Source of the DNA: CAYUYM01 sp964449305
GTDB lineage: Bacteria > Bacteroidota > Ignavibacteria > SZUA-365 > CAYQST01
Direction: 5' to 3'
NCBI GenBank assembly: GCA_964449305.1
Contig: CAYUYM010000009.1
Location: forward strand, 1 to 48,737
Length of the DNA: 48,737 nt
Shown here: positions 7,826 to 17,303 of the stretch, one piece after another
Position numbering within the stretch: the first letter of the stretch is position 1
Layout of the letters: each line of letters begins with the position of its first letter
The notes under the pieces: generated by a model
Databases searched by the model: none
Told to the model about the DNA's origin: nothing
The model's input: the letters and a program-made list of their open reading frames with translations, nothing else
Made by a program: the position numbers and the translations under genes

Positions 7826-10800
7826 ATGCGTTTCAGACACCACCTTCTCATCATGCTCTTCATCACCATTGCGTCATCACCCCACGCCCGGGCGGATGAC
7901 CCCGTCGGCGTGGGCGACGCGCCGCTGCTGTTCCTCCCCGCAGCAGCACCCGCCTTCCCGGGAAACGCATCGCACGCGGGCACAGCGTTCTTCCGGATCG
8001 ATGCAGCGGCCTTTGACGGCTTCGATCCCGAGCCGGGTGCGCCCTTCATGCTGGCCGGCATCCCCCTGCCACATGGTGGCAGGGCGTCTGCGCGTGTGGA
8101 GCGCATCGCCGTGCTGGGGGGCGATGGTGCGGTTCATGTGAACGGCATCCTTTCCGACCCCGCACCGAGGCACATCCTGCTCACCGGATCGGTGTCGGGC
8201 GCCCCGGGCTCGCACATCTACCTCGCGCTGTTCCGCGACCGCGTGTTCGGCTACATCGATCCGGGGGACGAGCGGCGCACCCGCATCATCCTCGGCCCCA
8301 CAGGCGCGGACACCGACATCTGCGGGGTGATCGACGAGGCCGACATGCCGGAGCGCCGCGTGCGCCCGGCCTGCCTGGCCGAGGAGCTGGACCAGTACCG
8401 CGACGCCGCGGCACACCAGGATCCGCCACCGCAGGCCCGGAGTGGAGGAACGCGCACAGCCAGCACGGCGTCACGACTCAACCTCGCGGTGGACTGCGAT
8501 TACGCATTCCACCAGATGAACGGATACAGCACGACGAACTCCACGGCTTACGCCACGGCCCTCGTCGGTGCCATCACCGACATCTACCGCCGCGATGCGA
8601 ACATCGTATTCTGGGTCACCTACCTGAATGTGTGGACGTCGACCGGACCCTATACCGCCTCATCCACCAGCAACCTGCTGACGCAGATGGCGAACTACTG
8701 GAACGCAAACCGCGGCAGTGTGACACGTGCCACGGCGGTGCTGCTGTCCGGAAAGTCCGCCGGCGGGGGCATCGCCTATCTCAATGTGTTGTGCCAGAAC
8801 TCCTCCGCCTATGCCGTGGCGGCGGATCTGGTGGGAGGGTACACCTGGCCGCCTTCGGGCTTCATCTGGGACATCGACTGCCCCGCGCACGAGCTGGGGC
8901 ACAACGTGGGTGCGCGTCACACGCACAACTGCTGGTGGGCGCCTGCGATCGATTCCTGCGTCGCGGCGGAGGGTGGGACCTGTTTCTCCACGCCTGTCGC
9001 CACGCTGGGTACGATCATGAGCTACTGCCACCTGACGCCGGAGAGCGTGGCGTTGAATTTCGGTTCACGCGTGTCGGCCTACCTGACGACGCGCGCCACC
9101 GCGGCCACATGCCGGATCTCGCAGTCCGTCCCGGATGTGGATGCCGGACCGGACCGGGGGTTGTGCGGTGCGGGTGCGGTGCAGATCGGCAATGCGGCCA
9201 CGAGTGGCACCCCGCCATACACCTACCTGTGGTGGCCGGCACCGGGGCTGTCGGGCACCACCGTGGCGCGGCCATATGCCAGCCCGGCGGTGGAGACGAA
9301 GTACTTCGTCCGTGCCACGGATGCGAACGGGTACCGCGCCTACGACTCGGTGATTGTCGCCCCCGGCACCATCCCCACGGCGGAGGCCGGTCCGGACTGG
9401 ATCTACTGCGCTGGGCGTGGTGTGACGATCGGCGGAGCACCGACCGGTGATGGGGGCACGCCGCCGTACACCTACCAGTGGACACCCGCCACGGGGCTGG
9501 GATCCGCCACATCGCCGAATCCCACCGCGGCCCCCCCGCAGACCACGGTGTATCGCGTGGTGGTGACGGATGCGCTCGGATGCCAGAGCGCGGATTCCAT
9601 GACCGTGGCTGTCGGCAGCGGCGTGGTGGCCGATGCAGGTCCCGACCAGATCATCTGCCCGGGCGGGCAGGTGCAGATCGGCGGCACCGCCTCGGGCGGC
9701 ATGGCACCGTACACGTACCAGTGGGCACCATCCACCAGTGTGAACGATCCGACGAGCCCCACACCGCTCGCCACCCCGGGCGCCACCATGATCCTTGCGC
9801 TGACGGTGACCGATGCGAACGGATGCACGGATGTGGACTCCGTGCTGGTGACGGTCAGCAACACGCTGGCCGCACATGCCGGCCCCGATCGCGCGATATG
9901 CCGCGGCAGCGCCGCATCGATCGGACTCCCCGCCTCCGGCGGCTTGGCGCCGTACTCGTATTCATGGACGCCAGCCACGGGACTCAATGACGCGATGATC
10001 ATGACACCCGATGCATCGCCGCAGAGCACCACGGTCTACATCGTGGAGGCGACCGACGGGCTTGGCTGTGTGAGCGCCGACACAGTGGTTGTGACGGTGC
10101 GCATCCCATCGGCGGTGAACCTCACATGGACAGGCGCGAAAGGCACGGACTGGAACACCACCGGGAATTGGAGCGACACCTGCGCCGTGCCGGTCGACGG
10201 CAGCAGCATCACGATCCCGCCATCCACCGTGCCACCGGAGAACAACCCCGTCCTCGCCCTCGCCGACCTGACGCTCAACAACGCCGCAGGGTTGACACTC
10301 GCGAACAACCTCACGGTGAATGGAACACTGACGATGACCGCAGGCCGTATCTCCCTCGGCGATCACCGGCTGACCATCGGCCCGGCGGGGCAGATCCTGT
10401 CCGGAAATGCGGCGAAGTACATCGTGACCAACGGCGACGGAGCATTGACCATCGCGGGCATCGGCGCCACCGGTCGCATGGGAGGCGTGCTGTTTCCCAT
10501 CGGCCCGACGCCGACGAGCTACAACCCGGTGACCATCATCAACAGCGGTGTGATCGATGCGTTCTCCGCACGTGTCACCCCCACGCTCCTGTCGAACGCC
10601 ACCTTCGGCCCGACGCTCACATCGCATGTGGTGGAGCGCACCTGGTTCATCGAGGAGGGCACACCCGGGGGATCCACGGTGACCCTCACGCTGCAATGGG
10701 AGAACGCCCATGCCACGGCGAACTTCGTGAGGGACGCGGCGTATGTGGCCCATCACAACGGTGTGGAATGGCTTGCACTCACGACCGCCGGCAGACCTCT

Positions 10801-11437
10801 CGGCGGGGGTCCCTACATCCTCGCAGCCACGGGTGTCACCGCCTTCCCGCCCCTCGCCATCGGCGACAGTGCCTCGTCCTTGCCCGTGGAACTCCTCTCT
10901 CTCACCGCGGGCATCGAGGGCAAGGCCATCCGCCTCACGTGGGCCACGAGCTCCGAGCAGCACTGCCTGGGATTCGGGATCGAGCGCCGGCAGGCGGCGC
11001 ACGGGGATTGGACCGTCATCGGCTTCGAGGCCGCCCGCGGCGGTGATACGGAAGGCAGGTACACCTTCGTCGATGAGCGACCCCCGACGCCGGCGCTGGA
11101 ATACCGCCTGCGCATCGTCGACCTTGACGGCAGCGTGTCTTCATCCCCCGTGGTGACGGTGGAGGCGACAGCACCACCCGTGGCAACGCTCCATGAGGTG
11201 CACCCGAATCCCGCATCCGGCAGCGCCGCCATCCGCTTCACCCTGCCGCGCGACATGCACGCGCGCATCGAGATCGTCGATCTCCTGGGGCGGCGTGTGC
11301 TGACGGTGACAGACGGCCCGACCAATGCGGGCACCCATGTGCTTCCACTGCACATCGCATCGCTTCCGTCCGGCAGCTACCGCTGCGTGCTGCACACCGA
11401 TGACGCCGGCCAGGCGGTGATGCTTGTGATCCGATAA
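7826..11437 (+). CDS. Reprolysin-type (M12) metalloprotease with four PKD-like modules and T9SS tail
   Basis: 1203 aa from ATG 7826, which gives the signal peptide HHLLIMLFITIASSPHARA. After a propeptide-like region, residues about 215-420 form a metzincin domain: HELGHNVGARH with zinc ligands His355, His359 and His365, catalytic Glu356, and a Met-turn IMSYC at 397-401. Next come four tandem modules of about 80 residues (about 430-755), each beginning AGPDxxxCxG and containing GTPPYTYxWxPATGL and a YxVxVTDxxGC strand, as in PKD-like/SprB-type repeats. A further beta-rich stretch leads to a T9SS type-A tail (HPNPASGSAAIRFTL ... GSYRCVLHT). The protein should be a secreted or surface-bound zinc endopeptidase; its substrate is unknown. 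The gene has its own promoter and converges on the gene at 11532. Confidence 0.9.
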   Translation: MRFRHHLLIMLFITIASSPHARADDPVGVGDAPLLFLPAAAPAFPGNASHAGTAFFRIDAAAFDGFDPEPGAPFMLAGIPLPHGGRASARVERIAVLGGDGAVHVNGILSDPAPRHILLTGSVSGAPGSHIYLALFRDRVFGYIDPGDERRTRIILGPTGADTDICGVIDEADMPERRVRPACLAEELDQYRDAAAHQDPPPQARSGGTRTASTASRLNLAVDCDYAFHQMNGYSTTNSTAYATALVGAITDIYRRDANIVFWVTYLNVWTSTGPYTASSTSNLLTQMANYWNANRGSVTRATAVLLSGKSAGGGIAYLNVLCQNSSAYAVAADLVGGYTWPPSGFIWDIDCPAHELGHNVGARHTHNCWWAPAIDSCVAAEGGTCFSTPVATLGTIMSYCHLTPESVALNFGSRVSAYLTTRATAATCRISQSVPDVDAGPDRGLCGAGAVQIGNAATSGTPPYTYLWWPAPGLSGTTVARPYASPAVETKYFVRATDANGYRAYDSVIVAPGTIPTAEAGPDWIYCAGRGVTIGGAPTGDGGTPPYTYQWTPATGLGSATSPNPTAAPPQTTVYRVVVTDALGCQSADSMTVAVGSGVVADAGPDQIICPGGQVQIGGTASGGMAPYTYQWAPSTSVNDPTSPTPLATPGATMILALTVTDANGCTDVDSVLVTVSNTLAAHAGPDRAICRGSAASIGLPASGGLAPYSYSWTPATGLNDAMIMTPDASPQSTTVYIVEATDGLGCVSADTVVVTVRIPSAVNLTWTGAKGTDWNTTGNWSDTCAVPVDGSSITIPPSTVPPENNPVLALADLTLNNAAGLTLANNLTVNGTLTMTAGRISLGDHRLTIGPAGQILSGNAAKYIVTNGDGALTIAGIGATGRMGGVLFPIGPTPTSYNPVTIINSGVIDAFSARVTPTLLSNATFGPTLTSHVVERTWFIEEGTPGGSTVTLTLQWENAHATANFVRDAAYVAHHNGVEWLALTTAGRPLGGGPYILAATGVTAFPPLAIGDSASSLPVELLSLTAGIEGKAIRLTWATSSEQHCLGFGIERRQAAHGDWTVIGFEAARGGDTEGRYTFVDERPPTPALEYRLRIVDLDGSVSSSPVVTVEATAPPVATLHEVHPNPASGSAAIRFTLPRDMHARIEIVDLLGRRVLTVTDGPTNAGTHVLPLHIASLPSGSYRCVLHTDDAGQAVMLVIR

Positions 11438-11481
11438 GCAGAGAGGGCGTGCAATCCCGACACCATTCCTGATGGATGCGA

Positions 11482-11511
11482 AACGGGGCGACGATGGTCG
11501 CCCCGTTTTTT
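11482..11511 (+). terminator. Intrinsic terminator between convergent genes
   Basis: Perfect 11-bp stem, AACGGGGCGAC (11482-11492) and GTCGCCCCGTT (11497-11507), with the tetraloop GATG. On the + strand the T run 11506-11511 follows, so it ends the metalloprotease gene. The same stem may also serve the convergent gene at 11532, with a shorter T run on that strand. Confidence 0.9.
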
Positions 11512-11531
11512 CACGTCACTTGTACGGATGC

Positions 11532-13691
11532 TCACCGCACGACGATGAGCGGCGCGGATGTGGTTCCGAGCGGTGTGATGAGGCGGAGCTGATGACGCCC
11601 GACCGGCAACGCGGATGCAGATACCGTGATCGTGGGTGAGTGTGTGGACGCGAGCGCCGCGCGGAGCTGCGCGGTGAGGTCCGCGATCACGCGTCCGGTG
11701 ATGTCGCACACCTGGAGGCTCGCCGCACCGGAGGCCGCGCCGGGTGCGGTGTCGACATGGATGCGGGCGGTGGATGTGACGGGGTTCGGAGAGACGGCCA
11801 TCGTGAAGCCGACCGGGGCGGCAGGCGGAGCGGGCGCGGCAAGCGTGCTGCCGCTGCGGTGGAGGATGCCCCCCTCCCGGCCGCAGAGCCACACGCCGGT
11901 GGCTGAGCCGGTGAGTCCCACCACCTCGTCGCGCAGGGGGATCCACTCGTCGGACCACGTCCTTCCACCATCGGTGGACCGGACAAGACGCCCGGCATAC
12001 TCTGATACAGCAGCAAGAAGTGTATCAGGGCCGATGAGAAGGATGCGGTTGAGCAGTGCCGGTGGCATCACGTCAACCATGGACCAGGTCGATCCGCCGT
12101 CCGTTGTGGAGAGGACGACCCCGTCTCCGGCGGCCCAGCCACGCTGGCCGTCGAAGGCGAAATCGCGTATGGAGGCATCTGTACGATCAGCGACGACGGA
12201 CCAGGTCGCACCGCCGTCTGTCGTGCGGCGGATGCCGCCGGAACAGCCCAGGAAGCCGGTCTCGCTGGTGACCATGTACACGCAGGCCGGCTCCGCCGTG
12301 ATGTCGAGCGGCGTGTGCATCCACGTCGCACCACCATCGGTGGTTCGCGCCAGGGTGGCCGCGTCGGTGCCCCACCCCAGGAGCACGCCGGTCGACGGTG
12401 ACACGAAGGACTGATCGAAGTAGTCCCATGCGGGATCGACGGGGAGATGCGACCAGTTCATCCCGGCGTCAGTGCTTTTCAGCGCGGTGCCCGCCGGACC
12501 AGCGGCGACAATGGTCGTCGCATCGAGGCACTGCACGGAGGCGAGGACGCCATGCGTCGGGATGGAGCTTGGAGTGGTCCATGCACCGCCACCGTTGGAG
12601 GACACCATGACGCGATCGCCGACGGCGCAGACGATGCGGCCGCGGGCCGCGATGTCGTTCATCACCGACCATTCGAAACCGGTGAGAGCGGACTGCAGCG
12701 TCGCGAAGTCGGACGAGTGGAAGATGTCTCGCATGTGATTGCCACCGACCAGCACGAGCCCGCCGGCGGTGTAGTCCGCATCGTTCCACCATTGCGCGGT
12801 GGGGTTGGTGATGCTCACCTCCCAGGTGATCCCGCCATCGGTGCTGCGGATGATGTCGCCGAAGTCCGTCATGGCGAAGCCGTGGGTGGCATCGACAAAC
12901 TTCAGATCAAAGCCCCTGATGTTCGACAGAAAGCTCCATGTGGAGCCGCCATCGGAGGTGGCATAGAGCATGAACTCATTGAATGTGGATGTGTCGGGCA
13001 CGCTGATCCAGCCGCGTGTGGCATCAATGAAGCACATCTCGCTCACCATCGTGGATCGGCTGGTGAGTTCCGTGGGCAGCGGACAGACATTCCACGATGC
13101 ACCGGCATCGGATGTGCGATACACCGCCGGAATGCTTCCACCGGCACCCTGCCCCTGCCAGCCGCCGATCCAGCCATGCAGCCTGCCGGAAAAGGTCATG
13201 CAGGTGAAGGTCATGCCGGCTTCGAACGGCGTGCGCACCCAGTCCGTGCCACGATTGGTGGTGTGGAAAAGCGCATAGGGGTAGCCGGTGAAGGTCCATG
13301 CCTCATCGGCCGAGAGGGCGGTGATGCGGTAGGTGGTGTCGGGAAGCGTCACGGGCTGCCATGTGGCTCCACTGTTGATGGTCATCAGTCCGGTTCTGGT
13401 GTCGAAGCTCGAATAGCTCAACGCCCAGGCCACATCCCTCTCCGGCACGGAGAGCGTCTGGAAATGAAGATCGCTCGTGAGCGCCTGCCTTGTCCACGAA
13501 ACACCGGCATCCGTGGATTTGAGGATGGTCCCCTTCTCGCCCACCGCCCAGCACACGGTGCCATCGGGGGAGAACTGGACCGCCATGAGCGTGTTGCCCT
13601 GGGGAAGCGGGTGGGCCCATTGCCACTGCGCGGAGGCTGAGGCAAGAAGCAGGATGAAGAACACAACACAATGAAGAGCGAGTCGTCGCAT
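11532..13691 (-). CDS. Second Ycf48-like beta-propeller protein with T9SS tail
   Basis: 719 aa. The start at 13691 is chosen because AGGAGG lies 6 bases upstream and the signal peptide follows (RRLALHCVVFFILLLASASA); a longer frame to 13856 would run through this ribosome-binding site. About 12 Asp-box-like units (TDGGATW, TDAGVSW, SDGGSTW) fill residues 25-610, indicating a beta-propeller fold shared with the protein at 3586-5715; both begin their mature chains with W-W/Q-NPLPQGN-like sequences, so they are paralogues. The C-terminal 90 residues (MAVSPNPVTSTARIHV ... VGRHQLRLITPLGTTSAPLIV) are a diverged T9SS type-A tail. The gene lies 55 bases after a TonB-receptor gene but has a candidate promoter element of its own. 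Function unknown; surface display is the supported inference. Confidence 0.86.
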   Translation of the reverse strand: MRRLALHCVVFFILLLASASAQWQWAHPLPQGNTLMAVQFSPDGTVCWAVGEKGTILKSTDAGVSWTRQALTSDLHFQTLSVPERDVAWALSYSSFDTRTGLMTINSGATWQPVTLPDTTYRITALSADEAWTFTGYPYALFHTTNRGTDWVRTPFEAGMTFTCMTFSGRLHGWIGGWQGQGAGGSIPAVYRTSDAGASWNVCPLPTELTSRSTMVSEMCFIDATRGWISVPDTSTFNEFMLYATSDGGSTWSFLSNIRGFDLKFVDATHGFAMTDFGDIIRSTDGGITWEVSITNPTAQWWNDADYTAGGLVLVGGNHMRDIFHSSDFATLQSALTGFEWSVMNDIAARGRIVCAVGDRVMVSSNGGGAWTTPSSIPTHGVLASVQCLDATTIVAAGPAGTALKSTDAGMNWSHLPVDPAWDYFDQSFVSPSTGVLLGWGTDAATLARTTDGGATWMHTPLDITAEPACVYMVTSETGFLGCSGGIRRTTDGGATWSVVADRTDASIRDFAFDGQRGWAAGDGVVLSTTDGGSTWSMVDVMPPALLNRILLIGPDTLLAAVSEYAGRLVRSTDGGRTWSDEWIPLRDEVVGLTGSATGVWLCGREGGILHRSGSTLAAPAPPAAPVGFTMAVSPNPVTSTARIHVDTAPGAASGAASLQVCDITGRVIADLTAQLRAALASTHSPTITVSASALPVGRHQLRLITPLGTTSAPLIVVR

Positions 13692-13715
13692 GAAATCCTC
13701 CTGATGTCCGGCTGG

Positions 13716-13722
13716 CAACTTA
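13716..13722 (-). promoter_or_regulatory. Candidate -7 element for the second Ycf48-like gene
   Basis: On the minus strand TAAGTTG(C) lies 25 bases before the ATG, matching the TAnnTTG pattern repeated before other genes here. No clear TTG triplet is found 19-21 bases further up. It would allow the propeller gene to be expressed apart from the upstream TonB receptor. Confidence 0.35.
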
Positions 13723-13746
13723 CGGAAATTCGCCCAGAGGGCAGCA

Positions 13747-16380
13747 TCACAGGGTGATGTGGATGCCGAGCGTGGGGAGGAGGGGTGCGCCGAGCAGGGG
13801 GATGCTGATGATGCGGAGCGTTTCGCGATCCACGGCGTAGTTGCAGATCGCCACATTGGCCCTGTTGTAGAGATTCATCACCTCGAGATACACGCTCCAA
13901 TTCCAGCCGAACCAGCGTGGGTGCGCCGTGATGCGCACATCGAGGCGATGGTAGTCCGGCAGTCGGGCGCTGTTGAGGTTGTCCATCCCTCCGCGGTCCT
14001 GGTCAAACACCACCCCCTTGAAATCCACATCGAGCGTGGGCGTGGTGGTGTTCGTCACACTGTCGGTCTTCAGCCAGACGCGGGGCCGGATGCCGACCGG
14101 GGGATTGTCTGGAAAGCCGGTGCCATAGGTCCAGTGCACAGCCACCTCCCACCCCGCCCCGAGGTCGAGGGTGATGTCGGCGTTGATGCTGTGACGGCGG
14201 TCGTAGTCGTAGGCCTGTGTGTGTCCGTTCCACGTCCGCTGCGAGCGAGCCCAGGCGTAGGAGAGGGTCCAGGAGACGTCGTCGTCGGGACCACGGCGGA
14301 GGCTGCTGATGACGATTTCCAGGCCAGCAGCCTCACCGCTTCCCGCATTGACCGGAATGGAGGTGATGGAATCGGCCGGCTCGGCACGCGGTGCCGACCA
14401 CCCGGCGGCAGAGCGTGGATCGCCTCCGGGGATGGGATCGACCACGTAACGCGTGCCGACGGCAACGAAGGGCACGATGAGGTCGTCGAGGCGTTTGATG
14501 TAGCCCTCCACCGCAAGGCTGATTCCATCCAGCGGCCGGCATTCGAAGCCGAGCACCCCATGGACAGCACGCTCGGCCCGCAGTCCGGAGGCATGGGCCG
14601 GTGAGAGGTCGTACACGGTGCGCGTGAGGTAGATTTCATGGCCGGGAGTGAACTGCTTCTCGTACCCGGGGGACTGTCGATACACACCCACTGCGGCATG
14701 CACGGATGCTGTGGCATCAAGCAGAAGCGTGGAGGCCAGCCGCGGAGAAACGCACACAGAGTTGATGAGTCCGAAGTACTCCAGGCGCACCCCGGGTTGC
14801 AGCGTCCACCGGTCCGAGATGTGCCAGAGATCCTGCACATGGGCGGATGCGCCGAGGCGACGGGAGTCCGTGGCGAAGGAGGGCAGCGCGGAGAGACGCG
14901 GGTTGGACTGCCGCAACTGCTGATTGCGGGCATCCACGGTGATGCCCACGTTCATCTCCGTCAGGAGGTGATTCACCGACATCCCCGCCTCCACCTGATG
15001 CCCGCCCGGCAGGGCGAGGAGCCATGAATGCGAGAGGCTGAATTTCCTGAACAGGAACCGATAGCTCCCGGATGCGCGGATCAGATCCTCCACCGGAAGT
15101 CCCTGACGCCGCAAGGAATCCTTGAGCTGCTCATACTCCTGCGTGGACATGGAGAGACCCAGCGTGATCTCCGGCGTCATGACACCGGAGAAGGTGTTGG
15201 ATCCACCGAGCTGAAAGAAGGACGCGGTGGTCTGAGCCACGGCATTGTCGGCGGCGACGTGTGACCAGGTGGCGGTGGCGAGATCGTTGAAGGTGAGGTC
15301 GTCAACGGACAGGTTTCCGATCGCATTGATGTCCTGGGCCGCGGTAAGGTCGGCCTTGTCGCGTGCGGTGATGCCAAGGATGGTGATCCTGTTGCGGTAG
15401 TCGATCTGGAGCCCCAACCGCATCTGGAAGTCGGTGAAGTTGGGGAGCACGATGTTGCCCCGCGCAAAGCCGGATGCCCGTGCGATGGGGGCGGCAACGA
15501 GGTCGTAGTACGTGCGCCGTGCCGCCACGATCCAGGATCCCGTCCACGGGCTGGACGGGATCCCGGAGTCGTCGAGTGTGTCGGATTCCCAGCCGGCGCG
15601 CAGGGTGAGCGGCCCCTCACACACGATGTTCGCGTTGGCGATGCTCATGTGGAGGGCGGCGGCGAGGGGCCGGTCGCGCTGGCCGTCGCGGGTGTCCACC
15701 TCCACAACGGCCGACAACCCGTCGCCGAACTGCACCGGCCAGCCACCGGGGTGGAAGCGCACGGAGCGGACCAGGGCGGGATTGAACATGGACACGCCGC
15801 CATAGAGCCGATAGGGATTGACGATCTCCACACCGTCGATGGTCATGACATTCTCCTCCGGAGAGGAGCCGCGGACATGGAGTTGTGCACTGTAGTCGCC
15901 GGACGAGGCGATGCCGGGGAGGGTCTGCAGGGTGCGCAGCACATCCTCCACCGCACCGGGGCGGGCGGCAATGTCGGCCGGTGTCAGGGCGATGGCGGGC
16001 ATGGCATCGGCATGCTCCGCACCGCGGGCGATCCCCTGCACCTCGATGGTGGCGAGTGAGTAGTGCAGCTCGTCGAGCGTGAGGGGCAGGGTGAGCACGT
16101 CGCCCGTGTGCAGCTGAAGCGTGTCGATGCGGCTGTGGTGCCCCACCACATCCACGCGCAGCACGCATCTGCCGGAGTCGAGCCCCGTGAAGCGGAAGCG
16201 TCCCTCGCGGGTGGTGAACGTGTGCCTGTCGGGCGGCGACAGGTGGACGCGCGCTCCGGGAATGACCGCTTCATCGTGTGTCTGAACGGTGCCGGTGACG
16301 ACGCACTGTGCGGCGGCCCCTGCCGGCATTGTCCACACCAGCAGGGCCGTCAGCGGGAGGAGAAGGAGAAGGACGCGCAC
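13747..16380 (-). CDS. TonB-dependent receptor with carboxypeptidase-regulatory-like domain
   Basis: 877 aa. It starts at GTG 16380 with a strong GGGGGAGG ribosome-binding site just upstream and a signal peptide (VLLLLLPLTALLVWTMPAGAAAQ). Residues about 26-105 form the carboxypeptidase-D-regulatory-like beta-sandwich typical of SusC-like and other FCB receptors (VTGTVQTHDEAVIPGARVHL ... GRFRFTGLDSGRCVLRV). A plug domain follows (about 125-235: VEDVLRTLQTLPGIASSGDYSAQLHVRGSSPEENVMTIDGVEI). The remainder is a 22-stranded barrel with many 'Y-x-aromatic' strands and an end at TLGIHITL. It should move a bulky ligand across the outer membrane using TonB energy; the ligand cannot be read from sequence. 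A small barrel-protein gene lies 51 bases upstream and a T9SS propeller gene 55 bases downstream. Confidence 0.9.
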   Translation of the reverse strand: MRVLLLLLPLTALLVWTMPAGAAAQCVVTGTVQTHDEAVIPGARVHLSPPDRHTFTTREGRFRFTGLDSGRCVLRVDVVGHHSRIDTLQLHTGDVLTLPLTLDELHYSLATIEVQGIARGAEHADAMPAIALTPADIAARPGAVEDVLRTLQTLPGIASSGDYSAQLHVRGSSPEENVMTIDGVEIVNPYRLYGGVSMFNPALVRSVRFHPGGWPVQFGDGLSAVVEVDTRDGQRDRPLAAALHMSIANANIVCEGPLTLRAGWESDTLDDSGIPSSPWTGSWIVAARRTYYDLVAAPIARASGFARGNIVLPNFTDFQMRLGLQIDYRNRITILGITARDKADLTAAQDINAIGNLSVDDLTFNDLATATWSHVAADNAVAQTTASFFQLGGSNTFSGVMTPEITLGLSMSTQEYEQLKDSLRRQGLPVEDLIRASGSYRFLFRKFSLSHSWLLALPGGHQVEAGMSVNHLLTEMNVGITVDARNQQLRQSNPRLSALPSFATDSRRLGASAHVQDLWHISDRWTLQPGVRLEYFGLINSVCVSPRLASTLLLDATASVHAAVGVYRQSPGYEKQFTPGHEIYLTRTVYDLSPAHASGLRAERAVHGVLGFECRPLDGISLAVEGYIKRLDDLIVPFVAVGTRYVVDPIPGGDPRSAAGWSAPRAEPADSITSIPVNAGSGEAAGLEIVISSLRRGPDDDVSWTLSYAWARSQRTWNGHTQAYDYDRRHSINADITLDLGAGWEVAVHWTYGTGFPDNPPVGIRPRVWLKTDSVTNTTTPTLDVDFKGVVFDQDRGGMDNLNSARLPDYHRLDVRITAHPRWFGWNWSVYLEVMNLYNRANVAICNYAVDRETLRIISIPLLGAPLLPTLGIHITL

Positions 16381-16431
16381 CGCCTCCCCCCGCGTCGGAT
16401 CACATGGATTGACGCGTCGCGTACCGGAGGC

Positions 16432-17079
16432 CTAGAACATGAACTCGAACGACGCCGAGGGGTTCATGATGCCGAAGGCGGAGATCTTGGAATCGCCGGA
16501 GATGCCGATGTCCATGAATCGCACGGCAGCCATGATCGAGAGGTTGTCGGTGATGCTGCAGCGCAGGCCGGCGGACGCCCACAGCGAGGATGCGGATTTG
16601 CTCGTGGTCTCCCCCGGGTGCGTGCCGGTCCCCACGTCGGTGATGTCGTAGTTGAGGAAGGAGAAGGCCACCTTGATGACGGGGTTGATGACCTTTCCCG
16701 TTCCGAAAAGGAACTGGGCGGAGGGGGCGATGTTGAAGGTGGTGACGGATTCGAATTCCTTGTCGGCATCGTCGCCTGATGCCGAGCCGCTCAGGAAGCC
16801 GACCTGCACACCCAGCGTGATTGCCGGGGAGACGGCATAGCAGCCATAGACGCCGTAGGTGGGCAGCGGCAGAATCCCCATGCTGGTGTACTCCCCGATG
16901 CTGACACCAAGACCCAGACGGGATGATGTCGCCGGCGACGGCGGCGCAGGAGGATCCGCGGGAGGATCGACAGGATTGACGGTGATGGATGCCTGGACAG
17001 GCATGGAAGCGCCCCAGACGGGGCAACTGATGAGTGCGATGACGACGGCCAAAGCCGCCAGTGTTCGTGCGATGAACAT
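16432..17079 (-). CDS. Outer-membrane beta-barrel protein
   Basis: 215 aa from ATG 17079 (AGGAGGAGGATGTC upstream); this start places a signal peptide, LAALAVVIALISCPVWGASM, at the N-terminus. After a proline-rich linker (PVDPPADPPAPPSP) the chain consists of alternating hydrophobic strands: LGLGVSIGEYTSMGIL, YGVYGCYAVSPAITLGVQVGFL, VINPVIKVAFSFLNYDI, and AGLRCSITDNLSIMAAVRFMDIG. It ends in SASFEFMF, the aromatic C-terminus expected of barrel proteins inserted by the BAM complex. An eight-stranded barrel of the OmpA-like/OMP_b-brl type is most likely. It is the first gene of the minus-strand unit with the TonB receptor. A 17-base palindrome lies at the promoter. No specific function is assignable. 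Confidence 0.75.
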   Translation of the reverse strand: MFIARTLAALAVVIALISCPVWGASMPVQASITVNPVDPPADPPAPPSPATSSRLGLGVSIGEYTSMGILPLPTYGVYGCYAVSPAITLGVQVGFLSGSASGDDADKEFESVTTFNIAPSAQFLFGTGKVINPVIKVAFSFLNYDITDVGTGTHPGETTSKSASSLWASAGLRCSITDNLSIMAAVRFMDIGISGDSKISAFGIMNPSASFEFMF

Positions 17080-17153
17080 GACATCCTCCTCCTGGAAAGT
17101 GAATGATGCGCCGCCGCGGTTGGGCGTGTGAGAAACGGCATGGAAATTTGCGG

Positions 17154-17189
17154 CAATATACGACGGGCACATGGGAACTTCCAGTTCCC
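17154..17189 (-). promoter_or_regulatory. Candidate promoter with palindromic operator, barrel/TonB unit
   Basis: On the minus strand TATATTG(C) (17160 down to 17154) is a -7-like element about 75 bases before ATG 17079. No TTG is at the -33 position. Instead a perfect palindrome lies there: GGGAACT (17173-17179), TCC, AGTTCCC (17183-17189). A regulator bound there would cover the -33 region. Confidence 0.45.
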
Positions 17190-17241
17190 GGCATCGTTGA
17201 AGGATGGCCTCACGGCCAACTGAAACCGGCACGCCACATGG

Positions 17242-17271
17242 TTGCATCACACCTGCGCGGCATCTAATTTG
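17242..17271 (+). promoter_or_regulatory. FCB-type promoter of the SIMPL-domain gene
   Basis: TTG (17242-17244), a 20-base spacer, and TAATTTG (17265-17271) fit the Bacteroidota -33/-7 pattern. Transcription would begin near 17279, about 25 bases before ATG 17304. Confidence 0.65.
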
Positions 17272-17303
17272 ACATCCCCATACATCCCCATTCGGAGCCT
17301 CCC

